Shown piece by piece: positions 55,501 to 62,799 of a stretch of 64,000 nucleotides of DNA. A program made the translations under genes and the position numbers. A model generated the notes under the pieces. It saw only the letters and a list, made by a program, of their open reading frames with translations, was not told the origin of the DNA and ran no database searches. Source of the DNA: Pomphorhynchus laevis (taxonomy: Eukaryota > Acanthocephala > Palaeacanthocephala > Echinorhynchida > Pomphorhynchidae); NCBI GenBank assembly GCA_012934845.2, contig WNNJ02001835.1:1-64000 (forward strand), given 5' to 3'. The stretch's first letter is position 1, and the number at the start of each line of letters is the position of its first letter.

Positions 55501-58186
55501 ATAAAAACTGATATAAAATAATCAAAATATTAATTATAAATTATATCAAAATTTCAAATTAAAATATAAATCATTATTTATATATTGAATGTACTTCGGG
55601 GATTTGGGAGACAATGTCAGGTTTCGAGGAGTGTCACAAACTTGAAAAGATTGGTTAAACTGTGAGTGATATTTAGGGCCAAATCATGTAAATAGAACGA
55701 ACAAACACCATATGGCGCAGCAAACCAGAATGGATCACGTTTTTCTAACTCTCATCGGACGTAATTTAACCTTACAAACAAGGAATTACACGAAAGAGGC
55801 TATGGTAAAATATCAAGGTAGAATCATCTTCCTTATCTGAATTCTCAGAAATGCTGCCTAACTTTTGTTGTACGTCATTTAATCCTACTAGCAAGGAATA
55901 ACATGAGAGGTTTCGGATCCAATACTTGGGCAGAATTACTTTCCTTGACTTAATTCTCGGAAATGTTGACATAACTATTTTCAAGGCTTCAGCGATATCT
56001 AATTAATTATCCAATTAATCGTCTATTTAAATGTTTGTAATTCCAATTGGCAAATTGATTTATTAAAACATTTAATGTAAAGTAAAACCAGATAAAATAC
56101 GGTTGATCTCTGTATAATACAGTTTTACTTTATTAAAGTAAAACCTGTTAAACAGCAAAGTTCTACCTTACTTAAAGTAAGTACAAAATCTTTCCGCGTG
56201 AATACAAACACTTGCTGCCAAATCTCTTTACCAGATCGAATTGCTATGTAGACCATCCTTAAACACTAGGCAGAGGTTGTTGCTTAATTGTACCTGAACT
56301 CGTTGAATCCTTAATGAATACGGTATGTATAATGAGCATATCTACTCAGCACATCCGTGCACTACTATTATACCTGCCGCATCCATTTAGGATCCAACGA
56401 GTGCAGCGACAATTCAGCAACAACATCTGCCTAGTGTTTAAGAATGGTCCGCACAGCAATTCGTTCTGGTAAAGAGCGTAAGCATCAGACAATTAAGCAA
56501 AGTGTCGGAAATGCCTTATTCACAATGTCACACAGGCAACCGAAACGACCATGGAGTACTTCATTCTACTGATGAGTGTTGCCGGGTACTCATTGGTCGT
56601 CTAGAAGTAATATGGTGACTGAAAGTCGTGAATCAAAGTCCAGTCTAAGAAACAACACCATTTTGTATAAATGCCATATTTCGAAAGAAATCCTGGACCG
56701 TTGTCTACTCAGCACATCCGTGCACTACTATTATATATAATTTGCTAAAATTGTTCCATGTCATAAAATTTGTAAATTTGTTATTCGAACTTTAACAGAT
56801 TTAATATTGATTTGTGACAAAATGTTTATTAAATATTAAATTGTGATGTTATAGAATTGTAATAGATAACAAAATTTATTTTTTAAAAGATAATGCATTT
56901 TACAATTTTATTAGTTTTTTATAACTAATTTTCGTTGTACATTGTAATATTTCTCTGTTACAATATCAAAAGATATGGTCGAAATGTAAGAATCAATAAT
57001 GCTTCCTTTCTGTATTTTTTAAAATATAAAATGTTCGATTATCAAAAATATAACAATTTTATGACAATTATATTAACGCAAATTCTTTTGTCCCTAGCAT
57101 AGGCAAATATATTTGTAAAATATATTTGTTAATAAATATATATGTAAAATATATCTATATATAAATATATAATATATATATTAAATATATATATAAAATA
57201 TATCTTCATATATATCAGTATTTGATACCGTTTCGTCATCACAAAACATGATTCGTTTTTTTTTTGCCGTCTGTAGTCATCCTCTGCATCCAGCAGTGGG
57301 AGTGATCTGGCACTGATGAGTCATTGCGATGACGAAACGGTATCAAATACTGTTATCGTCGTTCTTCCGCGTTTGTCTTAAAAGATTGTTACAGTTTATT
57401 GAAACATATTTTTTGAAAAGTAATATTAATTGAACGAAATTTATTTTTTTTATTGAAATTGATTTGCAATCGTAAAAACTTTGTTCGCTGGCTAGGGATA
57501 ACGTTGGAGTATTTCTTAAATAGTTTTTTATTAATACTATTATTTTAAAAATAATAAGTAATCCTCTTAGGTCTAACTTTGTTCAAAAAATAGTTATTTC
57601 TTCTTTTAACTCACAGAATAACTTCGACTGATCAAAGCATTAATGTAGATACAATTGTTATAAAATATAATATATTAGAATATATTATATTTTTATTTTT
57701 TGTCGATTTTTATTAGACTAAAAGAAGTTTAGGTAACAAAATATAGTGAGCCCTAATGTCTCACTATTTCTATAAAGATAGAAAAACATACTAGAAATAT
57801 TTGAGAATCCCTGAGGTGGGATAAAAGTATAACAACATAATATATTTATTAAAATATAAAATATTTTATATACCAATTTAAATATTTCTATTGATTAAAA
57901 GTAAAATTATTAAAAATTATTAGAAAGAATTTACATAAGGAACTTTAAAAGAATTCATTTTAAAAATGTCTATGCTGTCTGACATATATGCTGTTTTTTT
58001 TTTCAGGAAAAACGCATAAATCATCTTATTCAAGAAAATCAATCACTTCAAAATTGGAAAAATTCACAAATTGAAAGAATTTTTGAATTGGAAAAAGAAC
58101 TTAATAGACAAAAGACCTTATCGAACAATTTTCTGAGTAGTACAAATCAGAAAGATAGTTCCACCGATTGCACGGATTCCTACCCA
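43443..58186 (+). CDS. Multi-exon coiled-coil protein gene (possibly SIKE/FGFR1OP2-like)
   Basis: Six exons with matching splice phases: 43443-43587, 51009-51145, 54087-54143, 55165-55326, 55371-55475 and 58007-58186, plus a possible last exon at 59071-59136. The predicted product is Lys/Glu/Asn-rich with heptad-like leucine spacing, hence a coiled coil. It includes NENQEIQRLKTENKHLKNII with ELSKYF, and DQEKRINHLIQENQSLQNW near the end. The first resembles the E-N-x-x-I-x-x-L-x-x-E-N-x-x-L...SKY pattern of SIKE/FGFR1OP2 proteins, and the second their Q-E-K-x-x-x-L-x-x-E-N-x-x-L block. Generic coiled-coil similarity could also explain this, so the family call is weak. Upstream exons are probably missing. 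One intron is only 44 bp, while others reach 7.4 kb and are full of repeats, a tRNA gene and a BTB gene on the other strand. Confidence 0.6.
43588..45848. other. Intron sequence, left of the BTB gene
   Basis: AT-rich. Open frames at 44141-44395 and 44412-44603 encode hydrophobic or Asn-rich stretches with no family I can recognise; they could be remnants of an unidentified element. Confidence 0.45.
45849..46640 (-). CDS. BTB/POZ domain protein, single exon, nested in an intron
   Basis: A 263-residue protein starting MLTSAMAYSTPIDSDEYF. The frame is open 27 bases further upstream but without an ATG. Residues about 25-123 form a BTB domain. GGNVKIRLSD...FAHCSILCNASNVL matches the D-V-x-x...F-x-A-H-x-x-x-L pattern (N replaces the usual D). 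Next come LLILEFIYPQFNASITIENV, the F-L-x-Y-x-Y-x-G region, and LLWFCHTYRFCTLHSHCTNI, the A-x-x-Y-x-x-x-x-L-x-x-x-C region. The C-terminal 140 residues are unassigned; no Kelch, MATH or zinc finger is visible. BTB proteins dimerise and often act as adaptors for cullin-3 ubiquitin ligases; that role is inferred. The gene lies on the opposite strand inside the first large intron of the coiled-coil gene. Confidence 0.78.
   Translation of the reverse strand: MLTSAMAYSTPIDSDEYFSTAHIYGGNVKIRLSDNCCYFAHCSILCNASNVLSDQLSSDMGIEKQLDFSCYKKSAVLLILEFIYPQFNASITIENVTDLLWFCHTYRFCTLHSHCTNIIERYLKTAYITVNVHELTEESGKCIVESSDGIAQPIRTSPLKNIFTWLKHFTYIKNEILVEQIYRILADVSMVEIKSLPHFELLSNQIKLHLCKTKVVVLEEYTDSFGFYRTFRKGAYVNPYGRCDPETNNNRNDVIVEYDNSIS
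46860..46905. repeat. Dispersed GAGCATTATCCG-type motif
   Basis: The segment with CGGGTCGGATAATGCTCTCA is related in inverse orientation to 47213-47252 (GCGAGCATTATTCGGCCCGT) and 48388-48425 (GCGTGAGCATTATCGGACCA). It is probably the end of a short non-autonomous element. Confidence 0.5.
47054..47124 (+). pseudogene. Inverted duplicate fragment of the BTB gene
   Basis: The plus strand reads VLEFIYPQFNAYITIEHYLL, a stop and FC, almost the same as LILEFIYPQFNASITIENVT...LLWFC of the BTB protein on the minus strand. About 70 bp are clearly homologous at the DNA level. The fragment is disabled by small deletions and a stop. It records a past inverted duplication of the BTB gene, or a second, decayed BTB copy. 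Confidence 0.75.
47355..47850. mobile_element. Repeat B copies
   Basis: Two partial copies (about 47355-47560 and 47690-47850) with CAGGTAACTGAGTCTACGTA, AATAACAGACGATGTATCAG and TTTCGGCCCCTATTC landmarks. They lie inside the first large intron of the coiled-coil gene. Confidence 0.7.
48385..48500. repeat. Imperfect palindrome around GATGGGCC
   Basis: GTTGATGGGCC (48414-48424) is mirrored by GGCCCATCAAC near 48482-48492, with ATTATCGGACCAC and ATTATCCGACCAC repeated inside. GC content is higher than the flanks. Confidence 0.65.
48501..49450. other. Intron sequence; no gene recognised
   Basis: AT-rich with many stops. Frames such as 49164-49352 have no recognisable domain. Confidence 0.45.
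49451..49495. repeat. Perfect 17-bp hairpin
   Basis: GTCTTAGCTTTTCCCCG and its exact reverse complement lie around an 11-nt AT loop. A second, smaller hairpin (AACGCCCC/GGGGCGTT) lies at 49621-49642. Confidence 0.9.
49769..49850 (-). tRNA. tRNA-Ser (anticodon AGA)
   Basis: 82 nt on the minus strand. The 7-bp acceptor stem is GGTGCGA/TCGCATC with one G-T pair. The A box reads TGGCCGAGTGG and the B box GGTTCAAATCC. The anticodon loop CTAGAAA gives AGA. The long variable arm (GGGTTTATCCC) is typical of serine tRNAs, and the discriminator base is G. No intron and no encoded CCA, as expected of a eukaryotic nuclear gene. A TTTTT pol III terminator follows one base after the discriminator. All arms pair, so it looks functional. 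It lies inside an intron of the coiled-coil gene, on the opposite strand. Confidence 0.97.
49851..51008. other. Intron sequence
   Basis: AT-rich. A 95-codon frame at 50216-50503 (NSREVLYRRLKENFISKYFD) is open but unrecognised. Short AAAATAATAAAAAAATGTC repeats lie at about 50800-50880. Confidence 0.45.
51009..51145 (+). CDS. Coiled-coil gene exon
   Basis: Acceptor TTTTCATTAAG ends at 51008 and donor CAT|GTACGA lies at 51146. It encodes DKVKQIRINENQEIQRLKTE and then NKHLKNIINLKTNGLIELSK with YFTCH. It enters in phase 1, matching the preceding exon, and leaves in phase 0. This is the most SIKE-like stretch of the protein. Confidence 0.6.
51230..52300. mobile_element. Repeat B copies
   Basis: Partial copies at about 51230-51345, 51720-51860 and 51885-52290. 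They share AGATCAGGTAACTGAATTTA and the AATAACAGACGATATATC, GAACTGCTATG and ACATAGCAGTGGGGC blocks. A reverse-transcriptase fragment (51366-51731) sits between two of them. Confidence 0.7.
51366..51731 (+). pseudogene. Reverse-transcriptase fragment (QQGDPLG class)
   Basis: The open frame reads SSWINWCYGNNSDLRFGNVE, LSLRGMQQGDPLGLFLFCLA, LHSII and KRYLDDGIVAGSPEAVVKTL. QQGDPLG-x-x-x-F-x-L-A-L-H is motif B and Y-LDD-G is motif C of a reverse-transcriptase class found in many eukaryotes, with a sister fragment at the right end of this window. Only the middle of the domain is present, within an intron and next to repeat B copies. I cannot assign the parent element to a named family. Confidence 0.8.
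52301..54086. other. Intron sequence
   Basis: AT-rich. A phrase resembling AAAATGGTAAAATTTTTAGCAC is repeated near 52609 and 52838 (with CAAAAACAAAATGTACACTG / CAAAAACAAAAAGTACACCC), so an old duplication of roughly 230 bp is likely. No gene. Confidence 0.5.
54087..54143 (+). CDS. Coiled-coil gene exon (19 codons)
   Basis: Acceptor TTTTATTTTACTAG ends at 54086 and donor GAG|GTGAGT lies at 54144. It encodes RAKPNNETLITEQTPKRIE in phase 0-0. Small, but flanked by good consensus sites. Confidence 0.5.
54144..55164. other. Intron sequence with minisatellite
   Basis: Contains a segment with repeated ACA(A)AGCACGGCGAGCA-like words at about 54525-54575, then the 18-bp minisatellite. Otherwise AT-rich. 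Confidence 0.5.
54579..54679 (+). repeat. 18-bp minisatellite
   Basis: About 5.6 copies of GTGAATTTGTCTGCGATC with few differences. One frame reads CDREFV repeated, but there is no sign that it is a gene. Confidence 0.9.
55165..55326 (+). CDS. Coiled-coil gene exon
   Basis: Encodes RSVYRSANKQTRHTACEYSN, IFYEIKSRRQKYEQLKLSKQ and QVDEKLSAATYDVN. Donor AAT|GTAAGT is consensus. The phase-0 acceptor is CGAG at 55164; the stronger-looking TATAG at 55157 would break phase, so the 5' edge is uncertain or a small exon is missed. Confidence 0.5.
55371..55475 (+). CDS. Coiled-coil gene exon after a 44-bp intron
   Basis: Acceptor TAATTTGCAG ends at 55370 and donor CAG|GTGGAT lies at 55476. It encodes KYKTAFLQCREELQVIKRQM and YLHVASAKRKDINDQ, phase 0-0. 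The preceding intron (55327-55370) has GTAAGT and TTTGCAG at its ends. Confidence 0.6.
56224..56476. mobile_element. Foldback element with ~88-bp arms
   Basis: 56224-56312 (CTCTTTACCAGATCGAATTG onward) pairs with 56389-56476 (ending in AATTCGTTCTGGTAAAGAG) with roughly a dozen mismatches, around a 76-bp centre. No coding frame. Probably a MITE. Confidence 0.75.
57313..57360 (+). ncRNA. Second hammerhead ribozyme core
   Basis: CTGATGA (57313-57319), stem II GTCAT/ATGAC with loop TGCG (57320-57333) and GAA (57334-57336). Stem III can be ACGG/TCGT with a 15-nt loop and cleavage after GUC at 57360. It can also be a 7-bp helix, ACGGTAT/ATACTGT, with cleavage after GUU at 57354. The 40 bases upstream (CTCTGCATCCAGCAGTGGGA and GATCTGGCA) match the 30.2-kb locus, so both came from one element. 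The stem II loop differs by one base while both stems are kept. GGGAG upstream and CTTCC downstream could form a distal stem I. Confidence 0.6.
58007..58186 (+). CDS. Coiled-coil gene exon
   Basis: Acceptor TTTTTTTTTTCAG ends at 58006 and donor CCA|GTAAGA lies at 58187. The 60 codons encode EKRINHLIQENQSLQNWKNS, QIERIFELEKELNRQKTLSN and NFLSSTNQKDSSTDCTDSYP. The strongest exon of the set: a long pyrimidine tract, a consensus donor, and a clear heptad pattern followed by a Ser/Thr/Asp-rich tail. Confidence 0.7.
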
Positions 58187-58426
58187 GTAAGAATTTTTTA
58201 AGTAATAAAAATTAATAAGAATTTGATGGTAAACTCTAAACAATTGAGGAAATCTATGAATTGTATATGAATTAATGAAACTAAAAGTTTCGATCCATGT
58301 TTTCTAAAAGTGCGTATTACGAAAACATTACAAATTTTCATTTTAGATTTAAATGTAAAAATTCAATTAATGTGCAAAGTTATTACATCTTGTATGTCCA
58401 AAGCTGTCGTAACTAATAGATCTATA

Positions 58427-58920
58427 CTAACATAAAAATATTTTATGAAAGCTCGCGATGCTTTTATAATTGTAAGCAAAATTATTCCACTGCCTCGCGG
58501 CCATATATACTACAGATCGCATCAAAGATTCTTGATAACAGCGGTCCAGGATTCCATTGGAATTCCATTCGTCACTACTATATGTCAGAGATGACTGACA
58601 GAGCTCATCTGTAGTGTGAGCCATCTCGATGATGTTTCGGCTGCATGTGGGACTTTTGAACAAGAGCATTTCTGATAAATTACTTAAATTCCAGTGGCAA
58701 TTGCACAAGTTCTATATGAGCGCTGTCGGTTATCCATGCCGTCAACTAGTGACGAATAGTATGCTGATTGTTGAGTGTAGTTAAGTACCGACAACAGTTT
58801 TTGCTCAACTGTCCAGTTTTTTTACTCAACTGTCCAAAAAGGTTTGCCTTATTCTAATGAAATCCCGGACCGTTGTTATCGACATCTTTGATGCAATCTG
58901 TAAGATATATGCCGAATCCT
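58427..58920. repeat. Inverted, partly coding repeat (repeat D)
   Basis: The minus strand at 58427-58708 has a 93-codon open frame ending GILDRCYQESLMRSVVYMAA and RQWNNFAYNYKSIASFHKIF. The plus strand at 58852-58920 repeats part of it (EIPDRCYRHL) in decayed form, and a third trace (GAAATCCTGGACCGTTGT) lies at 56688. R-x-W-N-x-x...S-x-x-x-F-x-x-x-L loosely recalls LINE C-termini. Origin unknown. Confidence 0.4.
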
Positions 58921-59070
58921 TTCAAAGATCCAATAAACGATGGAATGCAGCAACGAATTGATCGCTTTATATGGATAGAGATGGTATGATAAGCAAGTTT
59001 TTAGTTTACGAGTATTTGGTCACTGACAAAAGTAAAAATTAAAATATATATAAATTTAATTTTAATGCAG

Positions 59071-59136
59071 ACATTATTAGATGTAGGCAAGTGGAACTCA
59101 AAATTAGATGGTTTGTATCGTAATAATGTTCTATAA
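59071..59136 (+). CDS. Possible last exon of the coiled-coil gene
   Basis: Acceptor TTTAATTTTAATGCAG ends at 59070. It continues in phase 0 from 58186 with TLLDVGKWNSKLDGLYRNNV L and a TAA stop at 59134-59136. No clear polyadenylation signal follows, so this is a guess. Confidence 0.3.
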   Translation, partial: TLLDVGKWNSKLDGLYRNNVL

Positions 59137-59715
59137 TATTTTTACGCTAAAATTGATATTTTACGATAAAAATGTACAGTGTTGCAGAGTAGTGACTAAA
59201 ACATGATAAACCTGCTCCTTCTGGATATAATGTATCCGCATTATATCACTGTGTATATCAATTGAAATTAAATTACTTTATTTTAGAAATTTATAGTTTT
59301 CCTGTTAAATTATGTTAACTTGTCAAACTTGTCAAGGACAATTTTGAAAATATTGATTTATAAGATTTAATTTCAAAGATTGTCCTTAAAATATTTTGAT
59401 ACATTTAAAATATTATGATAAAATCTTAGATGAAATAATTTATTTATTAAAAATCACCGTAACATTACGATAACAAATTCGATTTATTTAACATTTTCTA
59501 ATGTTATATCTTATTTTTACTACAAGATTATAGTTTACTACCATATTACTTATTAATTATTTATTATTTTAACATGTATCTTTTTAACATGCATCTTTTA
59601 CAATTTACAAAAATATTTTACAATCGATCGATTGTAAATTTTGCAGCTTAAAACATTAATAATTTTATCATGTTGGTAATGTGATCCAATACAGAAAATG
59701 AGTTAAAATACCAAA
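59137..59715. other. No gene recognised
   Basis: AT-rich DNA with short inverted words (ATTTTACAATCGATCGATTG near 59610). Confidence 0.5.
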
Positions 59716-60332
59716 AAATATTGATTTATCCGACCTAAATCGGTGTGCATCAACTCGCCGCGGCGAGTTGATGCACCGCTCATATAGTGGTAAGAATCGC
59801 TCTTTTGCATCAACCGCACCAGCGGCGAGTTGATGTGGTATTTTCATTTTTTATATAAATTTGATTTTAGCCCTTATGCTGGGTTCAATTTGTTTTTTGC
59901 TTGGTCAGAGAAAATCAAGATCTTATCTACGAAAATAAACTCTTTAACTTTGATCAAAAATTGGAAAATGGAAAGGTGCGATGGCGTTGTCGCATAAGAG
60001 ATTGTTCTTTAGACTGGATTTAAACAAATAATCTCGAAAACCAATTATAAAAATCACGGAGATATGAATGAGGAAATTCTTGCGATTGAAATTCCAAATA
60101 TAATCGTAAAAAATAAGCAAGAAGAACAATCTCTTATGCGACAACGCTATTGCATATTTCCATTTTTATTATCAACACGCCGATGCGGCGAGTTGATGCA
60201 AAAAAGCGATTCTTACCACTATTTGAGCGGTGCATCAACTCGCCGCGGCGAGTTGTTCGCAGCCTTTTTATCTTATTGGCTTAAAGCCAGAAAATAAGTT
60301 TTCTTCTAAATATTGATTTATACGACCTAAAT
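59716..60332. mobile_element. Nested foldback element with GC-rich palindromes
   Basis: A 25-bp direct repeat (AATATTGATTTAT-CGACCTAA) marks 59716-59740 and 60308-60332. Inside, 59746-59827 and 60178-60255 are inverted copies. Further in, 59965-60009 and 60122-60165 are inverted copies again. The outer arms contain the 30-bp perfect palindrome at 59746-59775, whose half-site is TGCATCAACTCGCCG; 25 bases of it recur at 60231-60255, and further half-sites occur near 59818-59835 and 60183-60200. No protein is encoded: open frames such as 60064-60297 only follow the repeats. Confidence 0.8.
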
Positions 60333-61110
60333 AAATCGATCGATACCGTTGCTTAGAGATTGGAAATGAATTTTTTCAAAAGTGGCGTTACTAAACGTCA
60401 CTTAATTAATTATGTTACATCTCAATTACAATTGAGCAGGTCCCCTTGAGTGCACCTTTCTTCTGATTGTATAAAATCATTGTAAAGACAGGGAAGTAGA
60501 TTTCGTGTAGCAGTTTGTTAAATTTGTTGATGGACAAATTTTCCATCAACAAATGTTATGTAAATGCATCGTAATAAGGATTATTATTAATAGAAATAAT
60601 GTTTCTTCGCATTCCTTATTCTATCGCTGTGCATGAAATTTTGTAAATCAGAATTAATAAAAGTAATTAACAATAGGGAGGTAATACTTATCTGTAAATT
60701 TTGAAAACTCCCGTATTTCAAGTTTTTAAATATATAACTTTATATATAAAGTTAACTTTATATATAAAGTTATTACTTTATATAATTAATAATTTCAATT
60801 CGAAATTCATAAACTTTTCAATTTTAATCAACACTAAATTATTTTATTTTTTGTGTTCATATTATTTTTATAAACGGTAGCATTATGTTTTTTATAGAGA
60901 AGCCTTACTGACTCTATAAAATTGAAAAAATCTCAACTATTCAAGCTTCCTCCCATTTACCCAATGAACTCTGCCATTAAAAATACCGATACTGTAAGTT
61001 TCTTCATAGGAATTTATCCAATTTTTTATGAGAGCTTGAAATTTGAAAATTACTATTATTATTTTAATTGTTTTTAAAAAGCATTTACAACAAATTTAAA
61101 TGTTTTAAAT
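60333..61110. other. No gene recognised
   Basis: AT-rich, with a small palindrome around TTTATATATAAAGTTAACTT near 60745. Confidence 0.5.
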
Positions 61111-61119
61111 ATACGCGAG

Positions 61120-61360
61120 CTACATCTTGTTGGTTTCGTAAATCACCTAAATCACCATCGCGTGATCACTTCAATCCTAATAGCAGCATGAATCAGCATA
61201 GGTAAAACTCATCAGATGTATCGAATACAATACTACAATTTACGAATTTTACCGAATTGAACTGAAATACGAATTGTATACTTGAACGCACTAGTCATGA
61301 GGTTCAGCTTGTTGATTAGTGATGCTTTTAATTGAAGTGATCACGAGATGATAATATACG
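61120..61360. mobile_element. Degenerate foldback (MITE-like)
   Basis: GGTTTCGTAAATCACC...CGTGATCACTTCAAT on the left is mirrored by ATTGAAGTGATCACGAGATG...ACGAACC on the right, over about 55 bp. No coding frame. Confidence 0.6.
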
Positions 61361-62790
61361 AACCGACTAAATGATTTATAAATCATTGGTAAATCTATTA
61401 ATTATAATATCTTATCTTATATAAATACAAAATAAAAACAAAATTGTCTTTTTATAAAAGGACAATTTATCTTTTATAAAGATAAGATGACAATTAGATG
61501 ACTATTTTAATTTAATCTAAAATTTATGATAAAATTGCATTGTACTCATTTTGATTCTAAAACAATTCATTTTGAAACACACAGTATTCAATTACGTCAA
61601 ATGTTATTTGTTAATGAAACGAATTGATAAATTAATTGCTTCCAATTACCAAAATGTAGAATATAAATTGAATTCATTTGGATAGTTTGACTGATAAAAG
61701 GTAAACTAAATCTAATCAAAAGAACCTAAGCTAAAACCTTTGTGTTTAATTATATATTTAAAGTTTATTTAACTTGTTGTTCTTCGGATGTGATCGATTA
61801 AGGAAATAGATATTTTATCATCTTGTATTTTGTCTATTCCGTTATTCCATTTTGTTATTTCGTACATTGCAATTGTTGATACGAAATGATTATTCCATGT
61901 GATAGTTGCGGTATTCAAATTCTTTACGGTCCAAAGACACTCCGCTACAATGCTCTCAGGTGTAGATTTCAAGTGATGATAATATCCTTGGCATATTTTT
62001 CTAAGCTATCTTGACAAAAATTTGTCTCTACGAAATATCTGTGTACTTGGACACCAAATATATTTCTTAGAAAACGAAATTATTTGAATAGAAAACAAAT
62101 TTTAATTAAAAAATAGCAGATCAATTTTCTTATTCCTTAAAATCTGAAAATATTTAAAGGATTTTATACTGATACGTCTGTCTTCAAAATATCAGAAGAT
62201 CAGTTTCAAATAAAAATTATATTTAAATAAGAATTAAATTGTTTTGAATTCAATTTTCATCAGATCACAAGAACAATAACCGCAATATGAAACATCAATT
62301 TAAATATTTTTGTTTGATAACGTCAAACAAAGAAGATATTAAAGTAGTTATTAACTACTTGAAACTTAAACTTTTAAAAATGAATTAAAAAGTTTCATTT
62401 AAAAATTAAATCTCTATTGACGAGAAACAACTCAGATCGTGAGTAGAAGAAAGTAGTGATCATTTATTGATTATCTTCGACAATGATCATTAGTGATCAT
62501 TGTCGAAGAAATATAATTCACCAATAAATGTAACAATACAGAATATAAAACTTCACCATGTAATACATGACACTTTAAATTAAAAGGAATATCGAAAATT
62601 GCGGTTTAGATCATAAATTTCATCTAACTTGCATGGACAACAAATTTGATCATATCAAATTTGTACTGATCATATCAATTTACAAATTTGCTACGTTAAA
62701 TAAATTATTATTAAATCAGAAAAAAAAGCATGCATCAATTGTCGTGCATGTAAATGCTCAAATAGACTTTCGATGGTCGAACTAGTACCA
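61361..62790. other. No gene recognised; one strong hairpin
   Basis: AT-rich. A perfect 15-bp hairpin (CTTCGACAATGATCA, loop TTAG) lies at 62475-62508. A minus-strand frame at 61769-61972 (WTVKNLNTATITWNNHFVST) is open but unrecognised. Confidence 0.5.
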
Positions 62791-62799
62791 CGTTCCAGT

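Larger units (their letters stand above)
55480..58006. other. Intron sequence with foldback and hammerhead locus
   Basis: Holds the foldback at 56224-56476, a 32-bp direct repeat (TCTACTCAGCACATCCGTGC onward) at 56341-56372 and 56704-56735, AT-rich ATATATTTGTAAAATATATT runs near 57100-57200, and the hammerhead locus at 57.3 kb. Confidence 0.55.

Noticed and set aside
56567-56600. CTGATGAG as another hammerhead
   Set aside because: A stem can be drawn after it, but no GAAA core follows and no NUH triplet is in place.
60064-60297. 77-codon open frame
   Set aside because: It runs through the arms of the nested foldback and reflects repeat structure only.
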